Source of the DNA: Lodderomyces elongisporus
Lineage: Eukaryota > Ascomycota > Pichiomycetes > Serinales > Debaryomycetaceae
DNA length: 64,000 nucleotides
Assembly (NCBI RefSeq): GCF_030384665.1
Contig: NC_083678.1
Coordinates: 1,178,001-1,242,000, forward strand
Reading direction: 5' to 3'
In this document: one piece after another, positions 1-10,374 of the stretch
How positions within the stretch are numbered: position 1 is the first letter of the stretch
Layout: each line of letters opens with the position of its first letter
Notes under the pieces: model-generated
Told to the model about the DNA's origin: nothing
The model's input: only the letters and a program-made list of their open reading frames with translations
Database searches by the model: none
Position numbers and translations under genes: made by a program

Positions 1-1405
1 CGGCTTTAGTCAATATGGAAGCGGAATGTTACATCATTTTGCAGCGATTGACACTCATCAACACTTTTATTGTCTAAAGTTGTTAATAATTTCTCAAACG
101 TAAAGAAAGGGGTAGATGTGAGCAAGGATTTTCAGGTACAACACACAAACAAAAGTCTTGATCATGGAAAGTGTGAACTTTTTACTTTATACTTTCCGCG
201 AATAGAAAGGGCTGCTCTTATTGTGTTGTTGTTGTTTTTGTTTTTGTTGTTATTGTTTTTTGTCAGTAACGAATTTTTTGTTTGACCATCCAGCTAAAAT
301 TTCTACTCTTTAAAGTTTCCTAAGTCACAAATTTCAAATTCTATAGTTTTGTTGTATCACATCTTAAAAGAAGATTGTATAAACCATCTTGACAAGCGAG
401 TGTTTATGAACCACTAAATTCTTCCTTTCCTGTGTATTGACCTTCCATTTTCACCTGTCCATTGAGGCGAGGAAAGAAATAACACGATATAGTAATAAAT
501 GGTTTCACCTCCCATTTTATTTGCACCTCTTTTTTAACTCTTATATTTTCTGTTTCCCCATAGTAAAAGAGTACAAAACGGCACAAACTTTCGTCACTCT
601 ATGTTTCTATTTTGTCCTTGTCTTTGTCTTTGTACTAGTTGTAGTGGTAGTACTTGTTGTTGTTGTTTTTCATTTTTATGGAGAAGAAGGTAAGTCGTGT
701 TTCACGATTCATGGCTTTAGCCGCTGAGTGAAAATAAATAAAATAAAAACCAACATTCAGTGTTGATATTGTTATTGTTTTTCAATTTCTCAAGTACCTT
801 TTTTTTTGCGCGCGATCGGCACACGCAAATGGCTTTCCTAAAATTCCACCTCCTTACAAAGTGTTACAACAAGCTAGAAGAAAACCACGTATTGTTTAGA
901 ATGATTGACGATGAATTCAACCACAATTAAGAAAACAAGGAGGATAAGAAATCTCCTTCAGAATGGTAAAGAGAAATACAAAAACAAAGACATATAAAAA
1001 GACAATTAAAAAGACAAAAACAAAGACGATGACGATGACGATGACGACACATTCTCTTATTTATCTTCCTTTTCTTCCTTTCTTGCTCTTAACCATGTAT
1101 TTTTCTTTTCAACTTTCTTAGTTGACCCTTCCCCTGCCCCTTACATACTTCAATTCGCTTTTGATACCCTCAATTTACCGGATTTAAGGTAAGGCCATTT
1201 CTCAAACTACAATCAACACACACGAAATGGCAATTGACGAGCTGTTTATGGCAATATTGTTTTTTGGTGATCGTAATGCGTGAGTGGTTCGTGATAATTT
1301 GTCTATTATCGTCAATCGTTATTGCTCGCTAAGAAATCCATGTTTCATACTTCATCTTCTTAAGACAATCATGCTCCTCTATCGCTTCGTGTAAGAAATT
1401 TTGAC

Positions 1406-1437
<32 letters not shown>

Positions 1438-1843
1438 TTCTAATCTTTATGTTTAGTATATATTCAAATTGCATTTATAAAAAAAAGAATCTTCTTTTCT
1501 TTGACATTCCAATTCAAATCAAAATTTTGCAACTTACTACTAAAATGATTCTCTCTCTAGAACCATTTTACAAGTGTCGGTGTCTCCAATATATGTGTGT
1601 GTAAATTAATATTGTAATTGTGTAGGTATTCTCAATTCTCTAATCAAAAAAAAAAAAATATTTTAATAGAAAAGAAAAGTGTTGCAAATTTAGGTTCATT
1701 TTACAACCAAAAATTTGCTTTTATACCAAAAAACCCACCGCCACTTAACTAAAAAGGAATCAAAACACAGCCTCTATGGCTACTTAAATAAACTTTTTAA
1801 ATAAGGGATCTGAATTCAGCTTCAAGAACTAAACTAATTTCAC
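1..1843. other. Left-edge intergenic region
   Basis: I see no supportable gene here. Several short open frames run off the left edge within the first 100 bases on both strands, so the end of a neighbouring gene may lie at 1-100, but nothing favours one frame. The rest is T-rich spacer with a GACGAT repeat near 1021-1050, a CT microsatellite and short open frames of low complexity. It includes the upstream region of the gene starting at 1844. Confidence 0.5.
1405..1435. repeat. CT dinucleotide microsatellite
   Basis: Almost uninterrupted CT repeat, in the spacer upstream of the gene at 1844. No function inferred. Confidence 0.9.
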
Positions 1844-2967
1844 ATGAAAAGTGTTGATCTGTTTGAAGATGGATTTGATGAATTGGTTCAACGGAAAAAG
1901 CAGAAATTGCAAAAATTGGATATACATACCAGTAACAAGGATAGTTTTGCAGTTTGTATTCCGCAAAAACTTGAAGTGATACTGTTTTTCAATTCAAATC
2001 GTCAAAAGGAATCAAATACTAATACATATTCAACTTTTAAACACAATGATGATCCGGTTGCAACTGAGAATAAACAGCAACACACGCTCCAAAAAGAAAA
2101 AATAGAAGAAAAAATAATACATAAAGAAGAGAATAATTCAATTCTTCTTAGAACTCCGCTTATGAACAAATACGTTTTTGAATCTAATCATTACATCATA
2201 TTCAATCAATCTTTTTGGGATAAAGACTTCAGTTTGGCCAAATCAATCAGCGAGAAAATAAAAGTGATTGAAGCCAAGATGGATCATGCAACTGACATTG
2301 TTGTTAATTGCACCACTGGAATCTACATCACTACCATGCAACAGCTTATTCAAGGTGATGGCACACCAAGCAATGAATTCATTGTGCTCAAGCAAAGTTT
2401 GTTAAATGTAAAGCAACATTTTCACGAGGTTTACGTTGTTGCAACAATGCAAGAATCACAAACTTGTAAATTCCACATGATTGAAAAGTTGCAAAAACTT
2501 CAAATTATTTGCTTATCAATCAATATTTGTGTGCTTTTTGTGTCGCAACAAGATTGTGCATTTTGGTGTTTAGAGATTATCAAATTGAAAAGGCCACAAA
2601 TATTGAAACAATCACCCTTTAATGAAGACGTGTTGGAAAACGAGCAAGACCTTGTATTCCTAGGTGAGTGTGGATTGACTCTTTTCCAAGCTGTAAAGAT
2701 CTTAGAACAATCTTCGCTTGAGCAGTTTATCCAATGTAGTATTGAAGACAAGTTACAAAAGTTTGGAAACATCATTACTCCTGACTTATTAGTACGTTTA
2801 TCTAAAATTTTGTTAAAGTCAAAGTCAAAGTCAAAGTTAAAGTTGAAGTTGAAGTCACAATCAAACTCACTTTTACTAAGACAAGGTACGGTATATTCTT
2901 CATCAGAAGTTTACTAACTATCTCTTCATAGTTTAAATTGGAATACATATTCAATGAAGAATTTTGA
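1844..2967 (+). CDS. XPF/ERCC1-like protein (possible Spo16/Zip2-type), two exons
   Basis: Join of 1844-2791 and 2932-2967, 327 residues; the unspliced frame would end at 2917 (357 residues). I do not recognise the family for certain. The middle part (residues about 100-265) alternates hydrophobic strands and helices (VVNCTTGIYITT, EVYVVATMQ, ICVLFVSQQ), and the C-terminus from GLTLFQAVKIL looks like one helix-hairpin-helix pair. This is the architecture of ERCC4-like domains such as XPF/ERCC1 and the meiotic pair Zip2-Spo16. No GDXnERKX3D nuclease motif is visible, as in the inactive partners. The intron at 2792-2931 removes a low-complexity Lys/Ser/Leu tail and joins in phase. Inference: a DNA-binding, possibly meiotic, non-catalytic XPF-fold protein. 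The gene itself is likely real; the family assignment is tentative. Confidence 0.6.
2792..2931 (+). other. Predicted 140-nt spliceosomal intron
   Basis: GTACGT donor at 2792, exact TACTAAC branch site at 2912-2918, then a pyrimidine-rich run to CATAG ending at 2931. The donor falls on a codon boundary (phase 0) and exon 2 reads 11 codons to TGA at 2965-2967. The intron contains an AAGTCA/AAGTTA repeat (about 2815-2857) that would otherwise encode a Lys-Ser-Leu repeat. Confidence 0.65.
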
Positions 2968-3358
2968 ATTCTCTTGAGGTTTGCACTACCTTTGCCGAAT
3001 TTCTCATTAATGACACGAAATCGACTTTTCTGTCTCTGTTGACCTTCGCACACTCTTACTCTTGCATTCACTGTAGACAAAAAAAAAGGACCCAAGGAAA
3101 ATAAACCAAAAGAAAAAAGAAAAAATTTAGAGAGAAATAGTACACTAGTGAAAAAGTAATAAAAACAATGAAATAAAACAGTGCGACAAGTATGGCGAGT
3201 GAAGTCAAATCAACGAGTTGAAATATAGCGAAACACATTTACTTTCAATTATCCAAAATCCAATTGTTCATTTACTTAATCCAAGCTAACAGCACTCCAC
3301 TCTGAATAAATAAACAAACACACACACGCACACACAAACAAACAAGCAAACACAAACA
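2968..3358. other. Spacer and 5' leader of RET2
   Basis: Promoter and leader of RET2. The last 50 bases before the ATG are a CA/CAAA-rich leader with no upstream ATG, typical of a well translated yeast mRNA. No other gene seen. Confidence 0.6.
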
Positions 3359-5089
3359 ATGGTTGTTTTAGCTGCATCAATTTGTACCCGTGGTGGTAAG
3401 GCGTTATTGTCGAGACAATTTAGGGATATTTCCAAGGATAGAATCACTGCATTGTTGGCCAATTTCCCGAGCTTGATTTCCAACTCTACTAGTCAACATA
3501 CTAGTGTTGAGGATGAAAACGTTAGATATGTTTACCAGCCATTGGAAGAATTTTACATCGTTTTGATTACAAACAAAACTTCCAACATTTTGCAGGATAT
3601 TGATACGTTACACTTGTTTGCGTCAACAATCAGCAACATCTTGAGAAATGTTGATGAACGCGAAATCTTTGACAATGCGTTTGATATTATCGATGCGTTT
3701 GATGAAGTGATCAATTTGGGATACAAGGAGAACTTATCTTTGAGCCAAGTACAAACATTCCTCGAAATGGATTCGCATGAAGAGAAAATCCAAGAGATTA
3801 TCGAGAGAAACAAGGAGTTGGAAGCTACAGAAGAGAGAAAGAGAAGAGCCAAGGAAATACAGAGAAAGGAAATGGCAAGACAAGCAAGTGGACTTGGAGC
3901 TGGTGCAGGTGCGGGATACAACGCATCCTTTAATCAAGGTATGAATTACGGAATGGGCAACTCTACACAATCAGTTCAACCTACATACCAACCTTCACCA
4001 ACTATCGAGACAGCTGGTACTGAGCAACCTACTAAACTGTCCTTCTCTTCAAGACCAAGAGGAGGTGGGCTACAATTGGGCAAGAAGCCAACTAAAGCAA
4101 GGTCAGCCACTTCTGCCGCTGCATCCTCTGCTGGATCAGCAAATGAACCGTTACTCTCTACACAGCAACCAGTTTTCCACCACGCACCATCACAACAGCA
4201 ACAGCAACAGCAACAACAACAACAGTATAGTACACCGGTTTCCAAAAGTGGGTCTCCTGCTCCACAAGCTTCAAGAGTGCCCAATAATGGTATTTTGGTC
4301 ACAATAAATGAAAAAGTGAATGCCAAATTAACACGTGACGGTTCAATTAAATCGTCTGAAGTCAAGGGAGATTTGATCCTCAGGATAAACGACCTGGCAT
4401 TGGGCAACTCCAAGATTTTGCTCAAATTCCATGACAAGGCAGATAAGAAACTGTTCAAGATTCACCCAAATGTTGATCGTAATAAAGTTCATAATGAAAA
4501 TATCATTACTGTTAAGGACAAGACAAAGACATTCCCAACAAACGACCAGGCAACTGGTGTTTTGAAATGGAGATATCTTGGTAAAGCCGATGATACAAGC
4601 TTTATTCCAATCTTGATTACTGCATGGGTAAATATAGATGACGAGTCTTCGACAGCCTCGGTGACATTGGAGTATGAATTATCAGCAGAGTTTCTTGAGG
4701 CACACGAGGCCAATGGAGAATTTAAAGTGGAGAATGTAAAGATCTTGGTACCGGTAATCAACCACGATATTATTTTACAAGAAAATGATTTAGTATCGTA
4801 CGATATATTGGATCAAACGGGTACTGTTTTCACAATTGCCAATATTGACTTACAGGAACCACAAGGATCATTTGAGTTTTCTGTGCCCTTGGATAACGTC
4901 GATGAGGGCGAGGACTCCTTATTCCCTATGGAATTACAGTTTGATATAAACAATACCGGTTTGATAGAAGGTGACGTGTCATTGGGTGGTGTTTCCATTA
5001 CCGATGTTGTGTCAAATGATGAAGAAGAAAAGTCCTTGCCTTTTGATTTGCATTCAAATGTGATTTCAGATAGCTACATTGTGGAGTAA
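3359..5089 (+). CDS. RET2: Coatomer delta subunit (delta-COP)
   Basis: Delta subunit of the COPI coat, acting in Golgi-to-ER retrograde transport on the cytosolic face of Golgi membranes. The 576-residue product has the adaptor layout: an N-terminal longin-like domain (residues 1-140, starting MVVLAASICTRGGKALLSRQF), a charged helical linker (about 140-180, EERKRRAKEIQRKE), a low-complexity hinge with a 12-residue Gln run near residue 285, and a C-terminal mu-homology domain from about residue 310 (HPNVDRNK, ATGVLKWRY). Length is close to other fungal delta-COPs. The start is fixed by the conserved N-terminus and the A-rich leader. The Gln tract and Gly-Ala-rich linker vary in CTG-clade yeasts and carry no inferred function. 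Confidence 0.96.
   Translation: MVVLAASICTRGGKALLSRQFRDISKDRITALLANFPSLISNSTSQHTSVEDENVRYVYQPLEEFYIVLITNKTSNILQDIDTLHLFASTISNILRNVDEREIFDNAFDIIDAFDEVINLGYKENLSLSQVQTFLEMDSHEEKIQEIIERNKELEATEERKRRAKEIQRKEMARQASGLGAGAGAGYNASFNQGMNYGMGNSTQSVQPTYQPSPTIETAGTEQPTKLSFSSRPRGGGLQLGKKPTKARSATSAAASSAGSANEPLLSTQQPVFHHAPSQQQQQQQQQQQYSTPVSKSGSPAPQASRVPNNGILVTINEKVNAKLTRDGSIKSSEVKGDLILRINDLALGNSKILLKFHDKADKKLFKIHPNVDRNKVHNENIITVKDKTKTFPTNDQATGVLKWRYLGKADDTSFIPILITAWVNIDDESSTASVTLEYELSAEFLEAHEANGEFKVENVKILVPVINHDIILQENDLVSYDILDQTGTVFTIANIDLQEPQGSFEFSVPLDNVDEGEDSLFPMELQFDINNTGLIEGDVSLGGVSITDVVSNDEEEKSLPFDLHSNVISDSYIVE
4193..4225 (+). repeat. CAA/CAG tract encoding poly-Gln in RET2
   Basis: Mixed CAG/CAA repeat giving about 12 consecutive Gln in the delta-COP hinge. 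Mixed codons suggest selection or age rather than a fresh expansion. Confidence 0.9.
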
Positions 5090-5241
5090 ATGTATATATA
5101 TACATTAGTTAATATTATACTTTCTGTTATCATTATCATTATAGTTATCTTCATCTCTATCATTATCATTACCATCATTACCATCATTGTTGTTGCTGTT
5201 GTTGTCGTGATTCTTCATCTTAATTGACGCTGTAGTCTTTC

Positions 5242-7071
5242 TTAAATTATAATCGAAGTCCCGCTAAGTGCAACTGAAAAGTAAACACCAAGTTTCTCTT
5301 CTTCGTTGAGCTTGTTTAGCTCTAACAAGATTTGTTTTCGCGGGTCTCTTATCTGTCTATAATTTGATAATAGCGGTTCCTTGACATGATTGATAATGAT
5401 ATTTAGACCCCGTAATGGTTGATCTAAATTTCGCGTGGTGGATTTAAAGCTCTTTTCAAAGTCACTTTCCTTCTTATTTTCTGTAACAAAAATCTCGGGT
5501 TCTCGAACCTCACTTGGCGGGCTACCCTGACTGCGCTCGGCAAGTAAAAGTCTACATTCTCTTTCCAATACCTTTAACTCATTAACTACATGCCTTGGTG
5601 TTAGATGGCCATATAGCTTATTCTCATCGATTTCAAAACTATTTGAGCACTCAACAACAATGGCACGTAACCGACCTGAGATAATCAATGGCGCAGCTGC
5701 TTCTTTCCAAATTGTGAGGTTGTAATTTAGATGCGATACTGAATCGCTTTCAAAATCGCCAAATATGAGGATTGAATCTTCTTGTGGAGTGATGGGAGAA
5801 AGGTAGTTGGTAGTAGACGGCACTGTGTGAGTGTGAGTGTGAGTGTGGGCGTGGGCGTGGGTGTGGGTGTGGGTGAGGGTAACAAGGAAAGCCGAGGACA
5901 AGTAGTGTGATTGAGCATCATCATCAACTTCATCCTCAAGAGGAAACTTTGAGTTTGACTTGGATCCATTTGTTGGTTGAGAAGATGTATTTTGCAATGT
6001 CGTTGCCATTGAAGCCGGCTCTAAAACTGAATCAGATACTGGTGGTTTTGTTGGATTGGTTGTATTTGTAGGGGAAGCAGGGTACGACTCCAAAGGTTGC
6101 ATGTTCAAAGAACTTAGCGTATTAGTTGATGAACTGCCACCAAGTTTGCTGCTCAATTTTGTCTTTATATATTCGTCGTCATTCACCCCTGGCGGGATAG
6201 TGGTTATACTTGAGTGTCGTCGATTTCCTGTTATTTCCAATGAAAGTTCATTTTCTTTTCCACCATTTTTTTCTTTTTTGGTAATGATGTTCAATTCTCC
6301 ATGACTCAAAGGAAACATTTTCACTTTAAACCGTCCCACATTATTACTCTGTTTATACTTCATTTGATTGAGCCGCAAGATATCAAAGCTTGGCATATTG
6401 GGCCATACTACCCCATTAAAATAATGATTTTGTAGTGAATTTATAGTGTATTTACTACCCCATACTTGTTTAGGCGGATTATTAGTTGCAAATCCGGCAG
6501 AGTTGATCACTAATGAACTTACGTGGTCTAAATGTGGATGTGAAATGAGGAAATTAGAAAGCCTTTGGAAAATCGATTTGGTGTACATTATCGTATTTGG
6601 TTGTTTAAAATGGATAAAGGGTGTAGTGATCTGAATACTAGGATGGTAGTAAAAATTTATTGACTCGGAGTCCGAGTAATAGTCGAGGAGATTACAATTG
6701 GACTTTTGAAGTTTACTTTCTTGGAGAATTATTTCTGTCAATTTACCCATTCCCGATCCAGCATCAACACATATGAGCTCATCAAGCTTATACAGTCTTA
6801 AAGAAGGATCAAGGTTTGTTAGTGAGGTGGTACTTTTAGTACTTTTAGTACTTGTGGTACTTGTAGTGCTTGTAGTGCTAACATTGGAAGTCGCCGAGTT
6901 CTTTCTACTCTCGTCTTGGCTGTTAGATCGGACAGATAGGCTATTATCCTCTTCGATATTTAAATCAAGAATGGTTTCGTACGATATATCGGCTGATTTA
7001 AGAAGGATGGAGCATGTGTTTCCTTCAAGTGGACCACCACTCGTTCCAAGAAATGTCAATTCAAAAGACAT
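5242..7071 (-). CDS. PDE1: Low-affinity class II cAMP phosphodiesterase
   Basis: Hydrolyses cAMP to AMP and tunes Ras-cAMP-PKA signalling; cytosolic. The product is a metallo-beta-lactamase-fold enzyme: N-terminal FELTFLGTSGGP, the metal site SHPHLDH at residues 177-183 (class II PDE signature), and the later GDFESDS acidic metal ligand region. I chose the ATG at 7071 because the conserved fold begins at once after it; the open frame continues 27 codons to 7152, but that extension is hydrophobic and unlike the family. At 609 residues it is much longer than typical Pde1 (about 370-430) because of low-complexity inserts: a Ser/Thr tract (residues 60-85), a Ser/Asn/Pro-rich insert in the middle, and a His-Thr/His-Ala repeat encoded at 5824-5878. 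Confidence 0.93.
   Translation of the reverse strand: MSFELTFLGTSGGPLEGNTCSILLKSADISYETILDLNIEEDNSLSVRSNSQDESRKNSATSNVSTTSTTSTTSTKSTKSTTSLTNLDPSLRLYKLDELICVDAGSGMGKLTEIILQESKLQKSNCNLLDYYSDSESINFYYHPSIQITTPFIHFKQPNTIMYTKSIFQRLSNFLISHPHLDHVSSLVINSAGFATNNPPKQVWGSKYTINSLQNHYFNGVVWPNMPSFDILRLNQMKYKQSNNVGRFKVKMFPLSHGELNIITKKEKNGGKENELSLEITGNRRHSSITTIPPGVNDDEYIKTKLSSKLGGSSSTNTLSSLNMQPLESYPASPTNTTNPTKPPVSDSVLEPASMATTLQNTSSQPTNGSKSNSKFPLEDEVDDDAQSHYLSSAFLVTLTHTHTHAHAHTHTHTHTVPSTTNYLSPITPQEDSILIFGDFESDSVSHLNYNLTIWKEAAAPLIISGRLRAIVVECSNSFEIDENKLYGHLTPRHVVNELKVLERECRLLLAERSQGSPPSEVREPEIFVTENKKESDFEKSFKSTTRNLDQPLRGLNIIINHVKEPLLSNYRQIRDPRKQILLELNKLNEEEKLGVYFSVALSGTSIII
5824..5878 (-). repeat. GT-rich repeat coding His-Thr/His-Ala dipeptides in PDE1
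   Basis: Hexanucleotide-like repeat (GTGTGA, GTGGGC, GTGGGT on the plus strand). In the PDE1 frame it encodes alternating His with Thr or Ala, about ten His in 18 residues. Confidence 0.85.
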
Positions 7072-8387
7072 TGCCAATACGTATGCTTGTTTCTTCTCTA
7101 TTATTTGACGAAATAATGTGGAACAAAAAAATATGATTATGAAAAACAACAACTATTGGGCCAAAGTAAAGACTGAAATGTTGATATATGAGCTAGATAT
7201 TAGCTTTTTACACTCACAGTGTCTTGGAATCTTCTCTTGTTTTCTGGGCTATGCGTAAGAGAAAGTGGAAGGGGCGGGGGAGGGTGTAACAGCGGTTAGA
7301 AGCTCTTTTCTAAAGTGTATTTGTATGCGTGGTGACAAAATAAAGGGTTTGGATTTATAAAAGATAACTTTTTCTTTCTTTCGTTTTTTTATGTTCAATT
7401 TTTGGTGTGTAAAAGCAAGTTTTGATCAAGAACCAAAAAAAAAGAAAACAAAAACTAGTTACCAGTTTCAACTTTACTGAATAAATTGATGAAAATCAAT
7501 TAATCAATGAATGCTTAATTTGTTAAAAGGTGCTAATTGGGGTCAGATTGATTGTGATATTGATTGGTGAGTTGGCATTCAATTGCACAAAACACCTAAA
7601 CCGCAAGTTTTGTTCTTTATTACACAAAAGCAAGATCCTGGCTTCTATTCTTCCACACTTGCATTTTTCCCAGCCCTATCATAAACAATGTAGTACATGA
7701 CAATCTATATCTGTATTTGTATACATATATTCGGATATGAGAACACCCAGTATTTTGGTATATAGTATTGGTATACCATCTACTAGCCTAATTAACTCCA
7801 CCCCACTCCGTTTACAGCTACCAAATGATATTTTATATCACCAATTAGTTTGCTACAATCAATTGACGAAAGAATACAATACATTCCTTCGAGACATTGT
7901 ACTAAATGAGCTCAGTTTATAGAGATGCTTTGTCAAAAAGGCAAAAAAGAAAATTCTGTTTTGTTTTTTTTTTTCATTTTGAATTTCGAATCTTGTAACA
8001 AATTTTAATATAAATCTACTTACAATCTAGTTTTTGCTATTGATCAGTGAAACACCAGCTAATCACATGAAACGTTAATTGATTCAAATCATAAACATTC
8101 ATATTTAGTTTAATTAGTATATATATATATATACATATGTATCTATATATATTTCACCCTCCCTCTTTTATTGCATTTCAATCGTCGTCAAGTAGGTGAA
8201 AATATAGACGATGATATGACAATTTTTTAGATTGCAATCTACTTCGTGAGGTTAGAGCAAATTTTCTTTTTTTGGAAATAAAGAAATTGAGAAATTAAAC
8301 AAGAAACCATCGTCATTATCAGATTATCACATTCAGTCAATTGTGTATATTTCGAGAATAATATATTTACTAGTGCTATTCACCATT
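7072..8387. other. PDE1 upstream region and PRE4 downstream region
   Basis: No convincing gene. The 61-codon frame at 7737-7922 has no recognisable domain and is probably chance. AT microsatellite near 8118-8150. The sequence near 7072-7400 should hold the PDE1 promoter; I recognise no named site. Confidence 0.5.
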
Positions 8388-9257
8388 CTACTGTTGCTTA
8401 CTTGCATATCCTCTAATATCCTGTGCAAACCTCCAGCTTTGGTTCTCGACCTTAACATCCTTGACAAACTCAAAGTTGATTTTATCGTTCCCGCTTTTTT
8501 CGTCATCAAAAGTAATCACTACACGAGAAAACTGTTCGCCCGATCTAGCATCTCTATAGAACAAGACCCTCATGCAATCATCCACAACTTTCCGTGCCTC
8601 TGTCTCATTCACTTTGACGTAATCTTTGTCCTCTGGAATCAATTGTCTCAACAATGGGATTGCCAAATGTGAACCGAATCCCGTGGCAATAGTTGATGCA
8701 TGATATGTTACACCAAGCAAATCAACGTACTTCAAAAAGGGCTTCCTCTCGCTATCAAATCCACCAACCACGATACTATTCCACAATGGGTTCATTTTGG
8801 ATCTTCTGTTGTACATTACTCGAGAGAGGTACTCATGGACATTTGGAGCACGCAAAAATGCATTTGCACCATCAGCCTCGTTATCGTAAACCTCTTCTTC
8901 AATCTCCAATTCGTCTAATAATCGTTCAATGTATTGTAAATCTGAAATGTCTCCCGAAATACCAACCACAGTTTCTGAGCCGACGCGGATCAATCGTTGG
9001 ATATTATTGAATCGCAAGAGCGAGCCATAAGAACCAACATGGTCTGCAGCCATAATTATACCATTGGAGAATTTTGACGCAATCACAGAAGTACCAGTAA
9101 TTATAGGTTGCTGAGTATTCATCTTTGGAAAAGCACTATGAAGACTAGTGTTGGAGTGATCAATGAATTCGGCATTGTTGGCTTGTGCAATTCTGTGGTT
9201 GTATGGACCATAAGTATCGTTAGAGGGTCTTCCCCATTGAAACGGATCGTGATTCAT
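8388..9257 (-). CDS. PRE4: 20S proteasome beta-type subunit 7
   Basis: Beta7 subunit of the 20S proteasome core. The 289-residue precursor has a propeptide of about 47 residues, then the mature N-terminus TQQPIITGTSVIA, the hallmark of beta7. It lacks the catalytic Thr-Lys-Asp arrangement of beta1, beta2 and beta5, in line with the known inactivity of this subunit; its C-terminal tail supports neighbouring subunits. The proteasome fold is seen as NGIIMAADHVGSYGSL, GISGDISDLQ and NSIVVGGFD. The ATG at 9257 gives a propeptide of normal size. Proteasome genes in yeasts are normally driven by Rpn4; a weak PACE-like sequence lies about 200 bp upstream. Confidence 0.96.
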   Translation of the reverse strand: MNHDPFQWGRPSNDTYGPYNHRIAQANNAEFIDHSNTSLHSAFPKMNTQQPIITGTSVIASKFSNGIIMAADHVGSYGSLLRFNNIQRLIRVGSETVVGISGDISDLQYIERLLDELEIEEEVYDNEADGANAFLRAPNVHEYLSRVMYNRRSKMNPLWNSIVVGGFDSERKPFLKYVDLLGVTYHASTIATGFGSHLAIPLLRQLIPEDKDYVKVNETEARKVVDDCMRVLFYRDARSGEQFSRVVITFDDEKSGNDKINFEFVKDVKVENQSWRFAQDIRGYASKQQ

Positions 9258-10062
9258 TTTTCAAGTTGTTAATATGTGTGTGTGTGTAAATGTGTGTTAA
9301 TTTGTGTACGTGTGTTTTCTTGCAAACAATTCAAGTAATATCAAGGAGATTTTGATTGATCTTATTAAAGTCTGGTAAACGTGTATGTATGTAACTGAAT
9401 GCCTCTCAGAATATATACATATATAAGTTTAATCGTTTGGAGTGGTTGAAGTGAATAGTGGCAACTTTTTTGTCAGAGCTAGAGTTGTCATTGTCGCATA
9501 ATTCCAATGTCGTATTTTAGTGTCATGATGCTTTACAACACTTATAAATGACACATTTTTATGAAGAGCAAATTATCACCACCAATACTACTACTACTAC
9601 TAATACTACTACCACCACTTAGACCACCACCTAGAGATTTCTTTTGCTTAAAGGGTTGCTATTAGAGTTTGGATTCTCGAAAGTTGAAGAAATGTTTGTT
9701 TTTTTTTTTGCAATAAATTGTACACAATTTGTTTGGTCTACCGTGATGTTTCTTCTTTTCGATTCTCCATTTCCCATTTTATAACGAGATCATTTTTCTG
9801 AATAAAGTGGTGCCACTGGCCGAGTACAACAACTACATCATCAATATGATACTGTTAAAAATTCGTCTCGTATAAACTGTTTAAACACAACTGTATTCAA
9901 GAGTTGGCTTCTCTCTTATAATTTGTATATTTTCCTTTCTTCTTTGTTTGCTTGTCTCTTTTCTTAATTTCTTTATTTATTCAATATTCATTCTATAAAT
10001 AACATGATTTTCTTTTGAATTATTCTTTGCAGCCCCGTACTTCCTCTCCCATTTATAATCCC
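9258..10062. other. PRE4 promoter and KGD4 downstream region
   Basis: No gene seen. GT-rich leader immediately upstream of PRE4, ACT/TACTAC triplet repeat near 9580-9620, and otherwise T-rich spacer. Confidence 0.5.
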
Positions 10063-10374
10063 TCAATAAATAATGTCAGCACCACCACTTTGCACATTAT
10101 CAATTTCAAAATCTTTGATAGGCTTGTATCTGAATCTTTGTGGCAACTCACTTCTTGAGAAAAACTCTCCTTCCTTTGGTTGTATAGGGTTAGAATTATG
10201 ATAGCTTCTTGTCTGTGTAGAACTGTGTGATCCAGAAGATGAACCGACAGATCCAGGGATTAGACCTTCTGGAGCCAATGGGTGGATCTTTGCTGCGTGT
10301 GGCTGTTTAGGGATAGGGTGGGGGCCACCGACAAATTTAATTGTGTGCTTCAATAATCTTGACGATACTCTCAT
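10063..10374 (-). CDS. KGD4: 2-oxoglutarate dehydrogenase subunit Kgd4 (Ymr31/MRPS36)
   Basis: Small adaptor that ties the E3 subunit to the E1-E2 core of the mitochondrial 2-oxoglutarate dehydrogenase complex (TCA cycle). The 103-residue product starts with a basic amphipathic presequence (MRVSSRLLKHTIKFVGG), carries the conserved IKFVGGPHPIP block with HPLAPEGLIPGS, a variable Ser-rich linker, and the family C-terminus SELPQRFRYKPIKDFEIDNV ending in GGA. Length fits the family (about 100-125). A CCAAT/ATTGG pair about 265 bp upstream fits HAP-complex control of TCA-cycle genes. Confidence 0.88.
   Translation of the reverse strand: MRVSSRLLKHTIKFVGGPHPIPKQPHAAKIHPLAPEGLIPGSVGSSSGSHSSTQTRSYHNSNPIQPKEGEFFSRSELPQRFRYKPIKDFEIDNVQSGGADIIY

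Noticed and set aside
437..727. 96-codon plus-strand frame near the left edge
   Set aside because: Val/Phe-rich translation of GTT/TTG repeats with no domain.
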